From: Paenibacillus glycanilyticus
GTDB taxonomy: Bacteria > Bacillota > Bacilli > Paenibacillales > Paenibacillaceae
Assembly (NCBI RefSeq): GCF_023715145.1
Contig: NZ_JAMBNP010000001.1
Location: 372,001-436,000 of the forward strand
Length of the DNA: 64,000 nt
Direction of reading: 5' to 3'
In this document: piece after piece, positions 35,724 to 45,667 of the stretch
Position numbering within the stretch: position 1 is the first letter of the stretch
How the letters are laid out: each line of letters starts with the position of its first letter
Notes under the pieces: generated by a model
What the model was told of the DNA's origin: nothing
The model's input: the letters and a program-made list of their open reading frames with translations, nothing else
Databases searched by the model: none
Translations under genes and position numbers: made by a program

Positions 35724-38700
35724 CTATCGTCCGTTGTTTACATCGGATCGACCAAATTCAACTTTTTGCACGAGGCTGTAAAGTTGATAAAGAACCTCCG
35801 CCGTTTCTGCTCTCGTCGGCAAGCTGCTTAAGCTGAGCTGTTCGATCAGCTTGGCATCTAATGCGGATGTTGCCGGGATATTCGCCGCTGCTATCGCTCT
35901 TTGCATAACGACGATCATTTCTTCTCTAGAAATAGGGTCCCCTGGCCGGAATTGGTTGTTGCCGCTTCCTTTGATCACGCCTAAAGCCCTCGCTCTGTGA
36001 ACCGCTTCGCTGTAATACGCCTGGGCGGGCAGGTCAGAGAACGGGCTGCCTGCTTGCCCCTGCCATTCCAGGACGCGCGATAGCAGCAGAATGAAATCCG
36101 CTCTGCTTATTGCTTTGCCCGGGCTGAACCGCTTCTCCGAGGTTCCCTTGATAATCCCTCTGGAGGCAAGAACTTCTATGGCTTTCTTAGACGCCGGCTT
36201 AAGTAACGAGATATCTTCAAAGGATTTATAAGCATAAGAAACGGCATACGTGCTAAAATGAGTGACCTTGAACACGACCGATTGTGTCGCGGGATCATAA
36301 TGTCCGTTCGGAACCGCTGTTATGTTCCCCGCTCCATCGATGTACCACACCACGATATGCTCGGGATGGAGCAGCTCTTCTGCCGTTGGCACATAAGGGA
36401 TCCGAACCGTTACGGGGGCTTGCGGATTGTTCCAGGCAACGATTTGTCCGTCAACTGCCGCCGTAAGATCAATAACGGGATGAAGGCCAACCTGCTTCTT
36501 CACATCATCGCCCAAAGAGCCGGAATCCCTGTTGTTGATATGAATGGATACGATATCCGAGGACAAGGATTGACCTTCGAGCATGTCCTCAGGCAATACT
36601 AGGGAAGCTTGTGCTGTTCTAACTTCAACTGACAGGCCGGACGAGCCGTCAAGAGCGCTGGCCGGCAGCTTCAGCTCGAAGGATTTGGCATCCTTCGCTA
36701 TCGGAGGTGCCTCGAGAACGATTTTATGAACATCCTGCTTGCGTGCTAGCTCCTGGGCCTGCTTCCAGGTGTCTGCGTTTAACGATAAGGTAGCCGCCCC
36801 CGTACTCGAAGCGATAGATAAATCAACCGGGGCGATAACCGCATCTCCCTGCACCTTAGGCTCCGGTTGGCTTGATGGCTGCGTCGCCGGATTCGGATTT
36901 GTTATCGCGTCCGGCTCAAATACTCTTACATAATCGACGTACATATCGATTTGATCCCCGTATTTCGCCAGATCAATTGGCCAGCCACCGCCAAGCGCAA
37001 GATTAAGCATGAAATACATCGGAGTATTGGCTTGCTCGAATGACACATGCCGCCATACCTCCACGTTGTCGATGTAATAGATAATTTCCTCCGGGGTAAT
37101 TTTTGTTCCGTACGTATGCCAGGTTGAGGCATTATCCCCGTAAGCGAAATTCGTAGAAGAACAATTCGTTTCATGCGATTCCGGATTGCCCGACCACCAG
37201 TGCTTGGCTTGACATGCTCCGCTAGGATCATGGCTGTAAGCTTCGACGGTGTCGATCTCAGCGGTAGAAGGCAAGTGGCCTGGACCCGCGCTGTTCTGCG
37301 ACATCAGCCAGAACGCCGGCCATGCTCCTTTGCCCGCGGGCATCTGAATTCTGGCTTCAAAGTAACCGTTCGTGGCGGCAATTCCTGTTCCGTCGAGGCG
37401 TACGGAAGACAGCAATCCTCCGATATGCTTGCGGTTCCAGCCTTGCGGGTCGGCGTAGCCGTCCGGCGCCTTGCTTACCCGAATCCGCAAATGGTCATCG
37501 CCAAGAATAGAGAAAGGATTAACGGCATCCGTCGGGTCGGCGAATATCGCCTCTCCAAATTCCGAGCCGTTTGGCCAATCCGGCTTCAGCGAGGCATACC
37601 TTGTGCCGGCGCCGGTCTTCGATATCGACAGCAGACCGGAGAAATCGTCTTCGAACAACACATGCATGCCTTGCGCCTGCGGCGGCGCTGCAGGAATTCC
37701 GCTGTTCCACTAGATCCCGCCTTCGTTATACAGCTGCACATAACTTGTTGTTGATTCCGTGAAATTCGGGTCTCCCTCCGGAGAATTCCAAGCGTTCAAG
37801 ATGATGGTCAGAGGACCTTTGGGCAATTGGTCGGCATCTATAGTGACCGAGCCGTACCCCTCCTCGTCGGGGGCCGCGTTCTGAATCCAGGCATCGTATC
37901 CATTGGGATCAGGATGCGAATCATCCGGTTGATGCCAAGCCCGCGCCCATACATTTTTCATTTCCGGCGCTTTGAATTCAATCGTGACAGAACCGGAGAC
38001 CGATGAACCTATCGCTGGCGACAAAATCTCAATTGCCGGCTCTACGTCTACAACGGGAGGCTCGACCGGTACCGGTTCCTTATTCGTATCGACGTACATG
38101 ATTTCCGTTATTCCGGACTTGGCATCTGCCTGATGCGTCATCAAGATTCGATAACGGTCAGAGACGACGGTATCGAAGGAAACCAAATTGAGCGCTCCGC
38201 CCTTTGGCTCTGCCGGTGTCTTCACTTGATTCGGAACGCCGACCCATTCGCTTCCGTTCCAGTACTGGACATCATAAGAAGCAGGTGCCCGGACGCCTCC
38301 CCCATCATCGTAGAGATAGATTCCCGCCATATTTTTGGATACGGCATGTTCGTACTCCGTCTGTACCCAATCCGATTCATTCGGGGAACCATAGGCGGTC
38401 CAGCGGTTTCTAGGAAAATCACTATACGAAATGATGCTGTCGGCTGCAAAATCGGGCGAATCCCCATTGTTGGAATAAGAAGCCGTCACAACGGCCGAGA
38501 TAGTCTCTGTCGGAAGGGATTGCGTGGCGGAATCCACGTACAGAATCTCCGTCACGCCGGTCTTGGCGTCGCTATGCGTAAACTGGATGCGGAACTTCTC
38601 GGCATCAACCGGATCAAACGTAACCAGATTAAGCGCATTGCCGGCCGGCACTTCCGGGGTCTTGACCTGATTGCCAGCACTCACCCATTCGCCGTTCGCG

Positions 38701-39491
38701 TTTAAGTATTGAACATCATAGGAAGCGGGGGCTTTAATCCCTCCTCCATCGGCATACAAATAAATGCCAACCGCGTCTTTCCTCTTCGAGGTTCCGAAGT
38801 TCGTCTGCACCCAGTCGCTCTCATTGGGCGACTCATAGGAAGTCCAGCGGTTTGCCGGCGTACTCTCGTAGGAGACGATACCGTCGTTCACCTGGCTTAC
38901 CTGATCGAGGCGGAACGTATAAGAGGCCGACGCTATGCCTAGCGGCGGAACGGATGCCCCCGGTACGGGCTCGGTGTTCGAATCGGCGAACACGATCTCT
39001 GTTGCTCCGCTTTTCGATCCGGAATGCGTGAACATTACCCGGAACTTCGTAGAGGATACGGAGTCAAAGGTAACCAGATTAAGCTCGTTGCCAACAGGCT
39101 CGGAAGGAGATTTCACTTGGTTCGGAACGCTTGCCCATTCTGTATCGTTCCAGTACTGAATGTCATAGCTGCTTGGTGCTTTAATCCCCCCGCCATCGTC
39201 AAACAGGTAGATGCCCGCCACGTTCTTGGATCGAGCTCCGGCATATTCAAGCTGTACCCAATCCTGTTCGTTTGGCGATTCGTACGATGTCCATCGGTTC
39301 TTCGGCGTATCGTCGTAGGAGACAATTCCGTCGCTTGCATGATCCAGACGGTCGCCGTGATAGGTGTAAGATGCCGTCAGCGTAACTTCTTGCTCACCCG
39401 CAGCGGCTGCTGCTTGAACGGGAAAGCCGTTTACAATTAGCCCTAGGATCAGGACAAGCGATAGCCATTTGCGTAAAGAATGAATTCTCAT
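35724..39491 (-). pseudogene. SLH-anchored GH16 enzyme with three F5/8-type C domains, split by an in-frame TAG
   Basis: The gene reads as one frame of about 1,250 codons with a single amber codon at 37712-37710. Before it: signal peptide, three tandem F5/8-type C domains and an Ig-like module ending QLYNEGGI. After it in the same frame: WNSGIPAAPPQAQGM, GH16 domain with the E-I-D-T-V-E active site, a beta-rich region and SLH repeats near the C-terminus. The paralogue at 26594-28729 reads NEGGVTWKQGIP across this point, so one base change (for example GAG to TAG) would explain it. The third SLH repeat is also short and degenerate. ATG 39491 is favoured (GGAG upstream); ATG 39515 is possible. 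Alternatives are suppression or a sequencing error. Confidence 0.8.
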
Positions 39492-39640
39492 TGCGGTTGA
39501 CCACTCCATTCTCATTAGTAGGTTATCAACGATTCGGCAACCCTGGAATGCCGATAAGATAACAATAAGGGAGGGCTCAATGCGATGAAATCATCCGTTG
39601 CCAACTTCGACTCTACATTTTTTTACTACTTATCCAGAAC

Positions 39641-39666
39641 AAAAAAAGCCGCGTTGTACGCGGCTT
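39641..39666 (-). terminator. Intrinsic terminator of the GH30-like gene
   Basis: Minus-strand 8-bp stem AAGCCGCG / CGCGGCTT followed by seven T (complement of 39641-39647). Confidence 0.9.
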
Positions 39667-39683
39667 CCTTCGCAATCGCTGTA

Positions 39684-42095
39684 TTATTGCTTGATGAATT
39701 TCACGGCATCAGCTACGGTATAACCGTTTGCCGAAGCCGATATCTTGATGTAGTTATCGGCGGGATTTGACGTAAAGACGTACGTTCCGATCTCTACCCA
39801 AGTGCCGCCTAAATTCGTTTGATTAATGGTTTTGGAATTATCCAGCAGCCCGCTGTATTTGATTTCGAGCGGTGCCGCTGCCGCACGGTTGTTGGAAGAC
39901 GGATACCGCATGAATATCTTATACGTGCCCGGCTCCGTTATCGATGGCCTCCATGTCGCGGACATGGTTGGGTTCGCATTAGCCGAACCGTCATGCAGAT
40001 AGTTTGAACCGTAAAAGCCGTAATCCGACGTGCTTGCCGTCCAGCCTGTCGCTTCAAATCCGGGATCGTTATTATCTACGATTATTTCCACAGGCACCCC
40101 GGACACCAGGACATTATCGATTGCAGCTGTCTGATTGTAGCTGCGCAGTCCGATTTTCCCTGCGGAGACAGCGGTATCCGTTACCGATATTTTTTCTACG
40201 TCGTTCAAGTAGCCTTTAATCGTGCTGCCAATCATCGACAGCTTAAGCGAGTATGCCGTGTTTAGGCTTACAGCCTGCGGCACGCTGCCGAGCAGCGTAA
40301 ACATTCCGCTTGCCTTCTTGTACAATTGAAGCTGATTGTCGCCGGCATGCAGGCGCAAGTAGTAGTAATTGTTATTATCCTGATAGCGCCCGATAACGCC
40401 TGTGGCTGCAAAGCTCGCCGCAGATTGCGGTTTGACATCCGCCGACACGTCATAGTTGGTCCAAGCCGAATCGCCCGTCGTCGATACCGCTTCGCTTGCC
40501 GCATTGCCCGATTGCAGGTACGAACCATTCGCAACCGACCAGCTGCCGCTTGCCGATGTCCAGCCTTGTGCATCGCCGTCGTCAAAGCTGTCCGTCAATA
40601 ATGTCTGCTTGCTTGGATCCGGATTCTCCGGCGTTGTCTCAAATCCCGATACACCGCTGATGACGTATGTACTGATGGAATTAGCCGGATTCGTTTGGGT
40701 AAAGCTTTTGTTCGATAACGAGATTCCTGTAATTGGCTGCAAATTCTGCGTTCCGCTTCTGCTCGTACGGTACCCCGTTACCGTTCCCGTTACGTTTGTG
40801 AATTTGGAAAGATCGTACGTTACGTCATTGGAATTGCCGAAGTCATTCACCGTCACGATGACGAGCTTGTTGCCCGTGCTGTCGTAGGCAGCAACCGAGT
40901 TATCGTCCCTAATATCGATCATGTCATACCCTGGACGAATAAATCTGCTGAATTGCGCCATGGCGTAATATTTCTTGTTAGTAGAGTATTGGCTTAGATC
41001 TCCGCCGGCTTTGTTATTCAAGTCGGTAATAAGCATGCCCCAGTTGGTATCTCCGACGCTTTTCTCTACAACCTGCCAATAACTATAAGCGCTAATGTTC
41101 ATCTGTTTAATATCCTTGACGATTCCGCGGGCCATATTGAAGCCGCTGCCTTCCCCGTCGCTCGTCTCGGAATTCCAGAGCCGCTTGCCTTCAGCTGCCG
41201 CAAATACGCCTGCCCGGTCGCTTCCCGCATAAGCGTGCGTGTTGATCTGAGCCAGTTTGTCCATCGTGGCTTGAGAGTAACTGTTCACGGTATCCCTGGT
41301 CACGTCGAGGCTCGTCTCCTCGGGGCCGCTGATTCCAACGTTTAATCCTTTCGAAGCTAACGAATTGTAGAGCTCAGAGATCATCTTCTCTTGGTTTGCG
41401 GGCAGCACGCGGTTGCCTTCCTGGTTTTTCGGATAGATCCAATAGCCGGCGCTTGGTTCATTAAACGCAGACAGCGTATGGAAATGGATCCCCCAGGTGT
41501 CGCGGAAATGCTGAACAACCGTTGTCAAATAGTCCGCGAAATCATCGTACATATCCGCCTTTAGGTTCTCTGCGCCATTATTGCCTCCGGCGACGCTTTG
41601 ATTGTAGTTCATCCAATAGGGAGGCGAGTTAGAGAATGCCTCTGCAACAAACTCGCTTGGATTAATCCGCGATATGGCATCATTCAGTACATTCCGCTGA
41701 TTCGCATCCTGCGTCCAATCGTAAGCCGCAGTCGCGGAGGCTTTATAGCCGGGCATTTGCGCGCGGAGATCCATACTGTTGGTTAAGGAGGGATTTTCGC
41801 CTCCGCCAATGTTGTAACGAACGATGTTAAGCCCTAGCCCGTCACCATCCAGACTGAACAATTTGTCCGCATACATATTCCGTACAGCCTCCGACTCGCC
41901 GCCGATTCGGTTTGCCCACCAGGCAAGGGATGTTCCCCAGCCCTCCCAAGTGTTTAATGATTTCGATGGATCTACGACAGCCGTATACGCTGCATAAGCC
42001 CGATTTTCATGAACTTCACCCGCTCCCGTCAAAACTACCGATCCTGCCAATGCAGCAGCAAGCAGCTTAGCTCCGGTTCTTCTTTTCCATGTCAT
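39684..42095 (-). CDS. Secreted GH30-like glycoside hydrolase (endo-beta-1,6-galactanase-like)
   Basis: An 803-residue exported enzyme. Signal peptide about 1-35 (ends AYA), a clan GH-A (beta/alpha)8 barrel with beta-side domain (about 36-485) carrying acid/base E213 in SAFNEPSAGYW and nucleophile E310 in LWNSETSDGEG, a concanavalin-like module (about 498-665, DSFDDGDAQGWT), and a C-terminal golvesin-like domain (about 670-803, DNNDPGFEATGWT). The segment WEGWGTSLAWWANR resembles fungal and bacterial endo-beta-1,6-galactanases, which would suit type II arabinogalactan. ATG 42095 follows GGGAGG by 8 nt; an upstream TTG at 42131 is less likely. Preceded by a cre-like site. Confidence 0.82.
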   Translation of the reverse strand: MTWKRRTGAKLLAAALAGSVVLTGAGEVHENRAYAAYTAVVDPSKSLNTWEGWGTSLAWWANRIGGESEAVRNMYADKLFSLDGDGLGLNIVRYNIGGGENPSLTNSMDLRAQMPGYKASATAAYDWTQDANQRNVLNDAISRINPSEFVAEAFSNSPPYWMNYNQSVAGGNNGAENLKADMYDDFADYLTTVVQHFRDTWGIHFHTLSAFNEPSAGYWIYPKNQEGNRVLPANQEKMISELYNSLASKGLNVGISGPEETSLDVTRDTVNSYSQATMDKLAQINTHAYAGSDRAGVFAAAEGKRLWNSETSDGEGSGFNMARGIVKDIKQMNISAYSYWQVVEKSVGDTNWGMLITDLNNKAGGDLSQYSTNKKYYAMAQFSRFIRPGYDMIDIRDDNSVAAYDSTGNKLVIVTVNDFGNSNDVTYDLSKFTNVTGTVTGYRTSRSGTQNLQPITGISLSNKSFTQTNPANSISTYVISGVSGFETTPENPDPSKQTLLTDSFDDGDAQGWTSASGSWSVANGSYLQSGNAASEAVSTTGDSAWTNYDVSADVKPQSAASFAATGVIGRYQDNNNYYYLRLHAGDNQLQLYKKASGMFTLLGSVPQAVSLNTAYSLKLSMIGSTIKGYLNDVEKISVTDTAVSAGKIGLRSYNQTAAIDNVLVSGVPVEIIVDNNDPGFEATGWTASTSDYGFYGSNYLHDGSANANPTMSATWRPSITEPGTYKIFMRYPSSNNRAAAAPLEIKYSGLLDNSKTINQTNLGGTWVEIGTYVFTSNPADNYIKISASANGYTVADAVKFIKQ

Positions 42096-42115
42096 AACGT
42101 CAGCCTCCCGTTTCG

Positions 42116-42131
42116 TTGATTGCGCTTTCAA
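42116..42131 (-). promoter_or_regulatory. cre-like CcpA operator in the GH30 leader
   Basis: Minus-strand TTGAAAGCGCAATCAA fits the low-stringency cre consensus WTGNNARCGNWWWCAW at every position. It lies about 20 nt upstream of the start codon, a location that gives roadblock-type catabolite repression in Bacillales. Confidence 0.6.
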
Positions 42132-42298
42132 TAACTTGAAACTTTCCTCCTTCTTAACCGACTCGAGTGAAGATGAGCAGCATGTCTGCTACGACAATAA
42201 CTGTATCACCAGCGTCCCGATCAGGGGATGAACGGCGTTTGGACATTCATGGAACGAATTTTTGTTCTTTGTACATTTCAATGCAAAAACCAAAACGC
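42132..42298. other. Gap upstream of the GH30-like gene
   Basis: This intergenic stretch holds an extra AAGGAGGA ribosome-site-like sequence near 42145-42155 (minus strand) that lacks a well-placed start codon. I could not define a convincing -35/-10 pair here, although the GH30 promoter must lie within it. No gene is seen. Confidence 0.3.
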
Positions 42299-42325
42299 AA
42301 AAAAAGCGTCCTGTAGCGGGCGCTT
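42299..42325 (-). terminator. Intrinsic terminator of the CDF gene
   Basis: Minus-strand stem AAGCG-x-CC / GG-x-CGCTT with one internal mismatch, followed by seven T. Confidence 0.85.
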
Positions 42326-42338
42326 CTCAAACGTGCTG

Positions 42339-43331
42339 TTACGTATTCACCGGCTCGGGATTCCAATTCCTCACACCGTTATCTTCTATGATCCCTATCG
42401 TTACATCTGCTATTTCCGCTTCTTTTAGAAGGGTATCCCTAATCTTGAATTTGATATCATCGGCGTCGGCAAGCGTTAAACCCGGGCGCAGCTCTACGAG
42501 ACCCTCCACGTGATAATAACGCCCCTCTTGAAGAATCCGCATCTGGAAAATATCCGTTACGAAATTGATGGAGAAGATAATTTTGGCGACTTTATCCTCA
42601 ACATCTTTGGGGGCCGAGACGCCGATAAGTCCAACCATGTTATCGTAGCCTACTTTAAAGGCAACGCAAATCATTAAAAAACCGATAAGTAGGGTTGAAA
42701 CGCCGTCCAGCAGCGCAAGGCTGGTGAACGAGGTAACGACAACCGCAAGAAGTGCTAAGAGAGCACTTGTTGTGGCAACCAGATCTTCGAAAAACACTAA
42801 GCGCGTTGGGGGTGCTGCCCGGCCGACATTTTTAAAGGCTTGCGGGAAGATCGCCAGTCCCTTTGCTTCTATTCGCGACTCATGAACGATCTCCTTTGTT
42901 GCTTTGATCAGAACGAATCCATCTACAGTGACGGATAAGAGCAAGACAATCAGATTGAGCCAAAACCCGCGAGACTCGGCAGAAGGATGAGCGATTAACC
43001 GCAGCCCTTCTCTAATCGTTTCATAAGCCATAACGGTCACGACAATAACGGCAACCATACAAAATAAATTAATCACCCGCCCGAACCCCGTCGGGAATCG
43101 GCGGGTAGGCTTTTTCTCCGCCAATACGCTTCCGGCGAACACGAAAGCCTGATTCACTGCATCGGCTATCGAGTGCATCGTTGATGCAAACATGGCTCCG
43201 CTGCCCGTGCTTATCGCGGCGAAAGCTTTCACGATTGCAATTCCGGTGTTTCCAAGCGCTGCGGTAGCTGACGAAGTACTTCCTCTCTTCAATAAATCAA
43301 TAATCGTAGACGGTTTACTTTCCGATTCCAT
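42339..43331 (-). CDS. Cation diffusion facilitator family transporter
   Basis: A 330-residue metal/proton antiporter with six predicted helices and a C-terminal cytosolic ferredoxin-like domain (about 250-330, ending in the beta-strand-rich HVEGLVELRPGLTLADADDIK). The TM2 metal site HxxxD is present (MHSIADAV). The TM5 site reads FFEDLVATTSALL, so Glu/Asp take the place of the usual His/Asp pair, which may change metal choice. ATG 43331 is favoured by GAGGG 10 nt upstream; a GTG at 43391 gives a longer form. Metal unknown (Zn, Co, Fe and Mn are all possible). Confidence 0.88.
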   Translation of the reverse strand: MESESKPSTIIDLLKRGSTSSATAALGNTGIAIVKAFAAISTGSGAMFASTMHSIADAVNQAFVFAGSVLAEKKPTRRFPTGFGRVINLFCMVAVIVVTVMAYETIREGLRLIAHPSAESRGFWLNLIVLLLSVTVDGFVLIKATKEIVHESRIEAKGLAIFPQAFKNVGRAAPPTRLVFFEDLVATTSALLALLAVVVTSFTSLALLDGVSTLLIGFLMICVAFKVGYDNMVGLIGVSAPKDVEDKVAKIIFSINFVTDIFQMRILQEGRYYHVEGLVELRPGLTLADADDIKFKIRDTLLKEAEIADVTIGIIEDNGVRNWNPEPVNT

Positions 43332-43420
43332 TCCTGGATTTCCCTCATTTCGATTTGCTGCACGAATATTTCCATCTTTTACATTTGGCACGGATGTTAA
43401 TCATCCGAATCACAAGTAAA

Positions 43421-43463
43421 AAGAAAAGCCTGGACAGACCCATTCGGGTCTAACCAGACTTTG
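43421..43463 (-). terminator. Intrinsic terminator of the Bcr/CflA gene
   Basis: Long minus-strand stem AAGTCTGG-tt-AGACCC / GGGTCT-gt-CCAGGCTT with a GAAT loop and a T-rich tail. Confidence 0.85.
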
Positions 43464-43483
43464 TTCGTTCGTTTCATTTCCTA

Positions 43484-44698
43484 CTAGATGCTCGTAGCGT
43501 TCGTTATCAACGTCGATTTCTTCTTGCCGAGCAGGAAGTAAGACAGCATCGCCGCAACGCTCGTGAGCAGAATAATAACGCCAAGCGGAACGGCCGTGTC
43601 TTCACCCGCGATACCGACTAACGGCGAGACAACCGCGCCAAGCAGGAACGGAATAACGCCAAGCAATGCCGCAGCGCTGCCGGCCATATGACTCTGGCTC
43701 TCCATCGCGAGCGGGAAGGCTGCCGTTGACGTAATGCCGATTGACGCTACGAAGATAAACAACGGAATCACTAGCGCGAATAGCGGGCCATGCAGGAAGG
43801 CCACCACCAAGACCACGACGCTTGCCAACAGGGCAAGCAATAGTCCGATTAACAAGAAGGTCTGTTCGGATACGCGGTGCGACATTCGCCCGACAATCTG
43901 GGAACCGATGATAAGACTAATGCCATTGGATCCGAATAACAGAGCAAAGCCCGTTGGCGAGACTCCGTAAATGTCTTGATAAATAAAAGGCGTTCCCGAA
44001 ACATATGCGAAGACGCCGGCGATCATAATACCCTGCGCGAGCATGTAACCGACAAACTGACGATCGCGCAATAGCGATCCGTAGTTCCGCAGCTGCTCCA
44101 CGAAATTTGCGGAGCTTCGGCGATCAGCCGGCAGAGTCTCCTTCAAACTCCACTTGGTCATCACCGTGAGGTAGATTCCAAGCAAGGCCAGGGCAATAAA
44201 TACGCCCTTCCAATTCGAGAAGGATAGAACTCCGCTGCCCGATACCGGTGCCACGAGAGGCCCCAAATTACCGACAAGCAAGAGCAGCGAGAAAAACTTC
44301 GTGAGCTCGTGGCCGCTGTACAGGTCGCGTGCGATTGCGCGCGAAATAACGATACCCGCAGAAGCGGCAAACCCCTGTATGAATCGGAACACAATCAACA
44401 AGCCGATATTAGGCGCGAATGCGCATGCCAATGAAGCGGCAAGATAAGCGGCCATGGAAATTAGCAGTGGAATGCGTCTTCCGTGGGCATCGCTTAAGGA
44501 ACCCATAACTAGTTGCCCGATGCCAAGTCCGAGTAAACAAGCCGTCAAGCTAAGCTGCACGAGCGAAGGCGTCGTATCGAACTGCTTCACAATCTCCGGA
44601 AACGCCGGTAAATACATATCAATCGTAAAAGGCCCTAGGGTCGAAAATAAACCTAGCAGCAAGGCTAGCCCAAATACACGCTGTCTGTTCTTGGTCAT
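43484..44698 (-). CDS. Bcr/CflA-family MFS drug exporter
   Basis: A 404-residue transporter with 12 predicted helices. The Bcr/CflA signature is visible: LGLFSTLGPFTIDMYLPAFPEI in TM1, QLVMGSLSDAHGRRIPLL at loop 2-3 and FRFIQGFAASAG in TM4. Exports drugs such as bicyclomycin-like or chloramphenicol-like compounds in known members; the substrate here is unknown. Tandem AT-rich repeats lie in its upstream region. Confidence 0.92.
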   Translation of the reverse strand: MTKNRQRVFGLALLLGLFSTLGPFTIDMYLPAFPEIVKQFDTTPSLVQLSLTACLLGLGIGQLVMGSLSDAHGRRIPLLISMAAYLAASLACAFAPNIGLLIVFRFIQGFAASAGIVISRAIARDLYSGHELTKFFSLLLLVGNLGPLVAPVSGSGVLSFSNWKGVFIALALLGIYLTVMTKWSLKETLPADRRSSANFVEQLRNYGSLLRDRQFVGYMLAQGIMIAGVFAYVSGTPFIYQDIYGVSPTGFALLFGSNGISLIIGSQIVGRMSHRVSEQTFLLIGLLLALLASVVVLVVAFLHGPLFALVIPLFIFVASIGITSTAAFPLAMESQSHMAGSAAALLGVIPFLLGAVVSPLVGIAGEDTAVPLGVIILLTSVAAMLSYFLLGKKKSTLITNATSI

Positions 44699-44743
44699 TG
44701 TTAATAGAATCTCCTATCCCTATAACTATTCTCTGTCTCTACT

Positions 44744-44779
44744 TCAATTTTTATAGAAACTCAATTTTATCATAGAAAC
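44744..44779 (-). repeat. Two direct AT-rich repeats upstream of the Bcr/CflA gene
   Basis: On the minus strand GTTTCTATGATAAAATTGA is followed directly by GTTTCTATAAAAATTGA, two near copies that differ by a 2-nt gap. They sit about 50-80 nt before the start and may be a regulator site. Nothing else is seen in the 44699-44847 gap. Confidence 0.5.
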
Positions 44780-44847
44780 GGCAATCACAACATAATAAAA
44801 GAACCTTCGACTTTTTAATAATTGAGTAAAGGTTAGACTAGATCATC

Positions 44848-45642
44848 CTAATCGATATAATCTGCGATGGGTTGAAATGCCTTGTACTCTGCCATAAATC
44901 GATCATAATCCCCTTGGGACAGAATGGCGGAAACCGCCAAACGAAAAATAACGGCTCGCATAATCATTTCTTTATACAGCTCGTCGTCCGGAAGCAGGTT
45001 AACCTCCGATACCGCACTTCCCTGCCAAGCTATACAATCGCATACCAATATCGCTTCAGCATATTCCACCGGGGCAATTGCCGGAGAAAAATCAATGATT
45101 AATGGCTCCAAGCCAGGATCAAAAAGAATATTCCCCGATAGATCGCTATGGACAATCTGCACCTTGTAAGGCTCTTTCAGGCTTACCCTTGCGAGTAAAC
45201 GATTTATAATTTCTCGCACTTCTTTGGGAAATTCCGTGGGCAGCTCCTCAAGTTGCCATGCAATGCGATGTCCCTTGGCCCAAGGATTGTCCGTTTGGGG
45301 GAAGGCCCGGTGATCAACAGCAGCCAGGTCCCGGTGGAATAACCTCGATACCCGCAGCTTTTCTTCTATACGTCCATGAGCATCCTGTCCCTGTTCATAA
45401 TGAGCGCAAGCCCATCCCTGACATACAAAAGAACCGTCCACGCTTCTAACGGGCTTTGACAGCCTATATCCTTGAGGATTTATTTTGTGAAGGATATGGA
45501 GCAGCCATTCAGTATGTCGGACGTCGTCTACCGGCTTTAATACAGCATCGCCCACCCGCACCGAAGTGTTCTGCCCTCCGCTTAATGGCACAATATCCCC
45601 GCTAAGATGAAAGGAATGCAGCACTTCCTCGGATAACCTCAT
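44848..45642 (-). CDS. Aminoglycoside-phosphotransferase-fold protein (TIGR02569-like)
   Basis: A 264-residue protein with the APH/ChoK kinase-like fold. The catalytic loop IVHSDLSGNILF (HxDxxxxN form) and the metal-binding IIDFSPA are present, so phosphotransfer is possible. It is shorter than true APH enzymes and of the actinobacterial/Bacillales TIGR02569 type, whose substrate is unknown. GAGG precedes the ATG. It lies 25 bp downstream of a small reading frame and both are behind a MerR-type promoter. I would not assume antibiotic resistance. Confidence 0.8.
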   Translation of the reverse strand: MRLSEEVLHSFHLSGDIVPLSGGQNTSVRVGDAVLKPVDDVRHTEWLLHILHKINPQGYRLSKPVRSVDGSFVCQGWACAHYEQGQDAHGRIEEKLRVSRLFHRDLAAVDHRAFPQTDNPWAKGHRIAWQLEELPTEFPKEVREIINRLLARVSLKEPYKVQIVHSDLSGNILFDPGLEPLIIDFSPAIAPVEYAEAILVCDCIAWQGSAVSEVNLLPDDELYKEMIMRAVIFRLAVSAILSQGDYDRFMAEYKAFQPIADYID

Positions 45643-45667
45643 GTTCTCACATCCTCACCGACCGGGT

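Noticed and set aside
35724..39491. Amber codon as pyrrolysine or programmed read-through
   Set aside because: No pyl genes or recoding element seen, and the paralogue has an ordinary sense codon at this place. A nonsense mutation or sequence error is simpler.
44848..45642. Aminoglycoside resistance gene
   Set aside because: The APH fold is present, but the protein is short and of a type with no known drug substrate; context is not that of a resistance element.
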